This document shows, piece after piece, positions 63,607 to 64,000 of a DNA stretch of 64,000 nucleotides. This DNA is from Chryseobacterium foetidum (GTDB lineage Bacteria > Bacteroidota > Bacteroidia > Flavobacteriales > Weeksellaceae), in the NCBI RefSeq assembly GCF_025457425.1, contig NZ_JAMXIA010000001.1:3410001-3474000 (forward strand), written 5' to 3'. Made by a program: the position numbers and the translations under genes. The stretch's first letter is position 1; each line of letters starts with the position of its first letter. Under the pieces are notes generated by a model that made no database searches, was not told where the DNA came from, and was given only the letters and a program-made list of their open reading frames with translations.

Positions 63607-63921
63607 GCATCCCTCATCCAACCCCCGCATCCCGAAACATACATCGCACATCGCACATCAATCATCAATCATCAATCATCCGACACCGCGCATCCCGCAC
63701 CTCGAAACACGCATCCCGTATCAATTATCAATCATCATTTATCAATCACACAACCTCCCGCATCCCGAAACACACATCGCACATCAATCATCAATCATCA
63801 ATCATCCGACACCGCGCATCCCACATCCCACATCCCGCACCCCGAAACACGCATCCCGCATCAGTCATCAGTCATCAATTATCAATTATCAATTATCAAT
63901 CATCCAACCTCCCGCACCCCC
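63607..63921 (+). repeat. Degenerate heptanucleotide array, reverse half
   Basis: Forty-five consecutive 7-base units without a phase break: CATCCCG, CATCAAT, CATCGCA, TATCAAT, CACCGCG, AAACACG and variants. They are of the reverse-complement type of the forward half. A block of CATCGCA, three CATCAAT, CATCCGA and CACCGCG recurs with a 126-base period (63649 and 63775). Confidence 0.94.
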
Positions 63922-63999
63922 TCACTTAAACCTATGATTCGCATCGCTGCTCACAAACATCGTATTTTTCTCTTCGGAAATAATATCGATAAAGCGTTC
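63922..63999 (-). CDS. 3' end of an unidentified gene
   Basis: The minus strand is open from the window edge to a TGA at 63922-63924, giving a natural-looking C-terminus ERFIDIISEEKNTMFVSSD then ANHRFK. The repeat array ends exactly where this stop codon begins. Only 25 residues are visible, so no function can be named. Confidence 0.5.
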   Translation of the reverse strand, partial: ERFIDIISEEKNTMFVSSDANHRFK

Positions 64000-64000
64000 A

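Noticed and set aside
63128..63921. Possible CRISPR array
   Set aside because: No constant repeat with unique spacers of fixed length; the sequence is continuous degenerate 7-base units, and no cas genes are present.

Overview
The window is AT-rich chromosomal DNA from a Bacteroidota bacterium of the class Flavobacteriia, most likely Chryseobacterium or a close relative. The evidence is the gliding genes gldB and gldC, two proteins with type IX secretion (T9SS) sorting domains, a SusC/SusD pair, a PafA-type phosphatase, AraC regulators with N-terminal TPR repeats, and promoters of the TTG-N17-23-TAnnTTTG type. The genus is inferred, not proven. I saw no rRNA, tRNA, CRISPR array or prophage.

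Layout. 1-5.7 kb: the end of an RND efflux pump and its outer-membrane factor, an AraC regulator, and a reverse operon of universal stress protein, GNAT acetyltransferase and alanine/ornithine racemase-like enzyme. 6.9-10.0 kb: two secreted fibre-like proteins and an intact IS1595-type insertion sequence (9052-10034) with an 8-bp target duplication. 10.3-15.1 kb: a lipid/glycan cluster of desaturase, acyl-CoA dehydrogenase, PIG-L deacetylase and methyltransferase, convergent with a family 2 glycosyltransferase. 16-26.7 kb: PAP2 protein, SusC/SusD, cupin lipoprotein, TPR-AraC regulator and beta-propeller lactonase. 27-32.3 kb: nucleoid-associated protein, a bacteriophytochrome-heme oxygenase operon, malate dehydrogenase. 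32.4-38 kb: AraC, thioredoxin-reductase-like and Fur-family genes, a frameshifted secreted-protein gene, PafA. 38-45 kb: barnase/barstar pair, nadE, gldB-gldC, a trans-sulfuration enzyme, GNAT and DinB genes. 45.1-48.2 kb: a REP-associated tyrosine transposase inside its own REP hairpins, tsaC and cca. 48.3-54.1 kb: a vitamin B12 uptake operon under a cobalamin riboswitch. 54-60.3 kb: cytidine deaminase, two Old Yellow Enzymes of different subclasses, tandem CCC-motif membrane proteins, and an HxlR regulator with a repeated operator candidate. 60.5-64 kb: ergothioneine genes egtD and egtB, then an unusual heptanucleotide repeat array filling the space to the next gene.

The clearest functional unit is the B12 operon. 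It has a promoter, a riboswitch, a BtuB-like TonB receptor, a BtuG-like beta-propeller lipoprotein, a second beta-propeller with a T9SS domain and a further T9SS surface protein. The least explained signal is a family of degenerate repeats with a strict 7-bp period. It is largest at 63128-63921, where a forward array faces a reverse-complement-type array, and smaller tracts occur in several other intergenic gaps. The most interesting uncharacterised gene set is the desaturase/dehydrogenase/deacetylase/methyltransferase/glycosyltransferase cluster.
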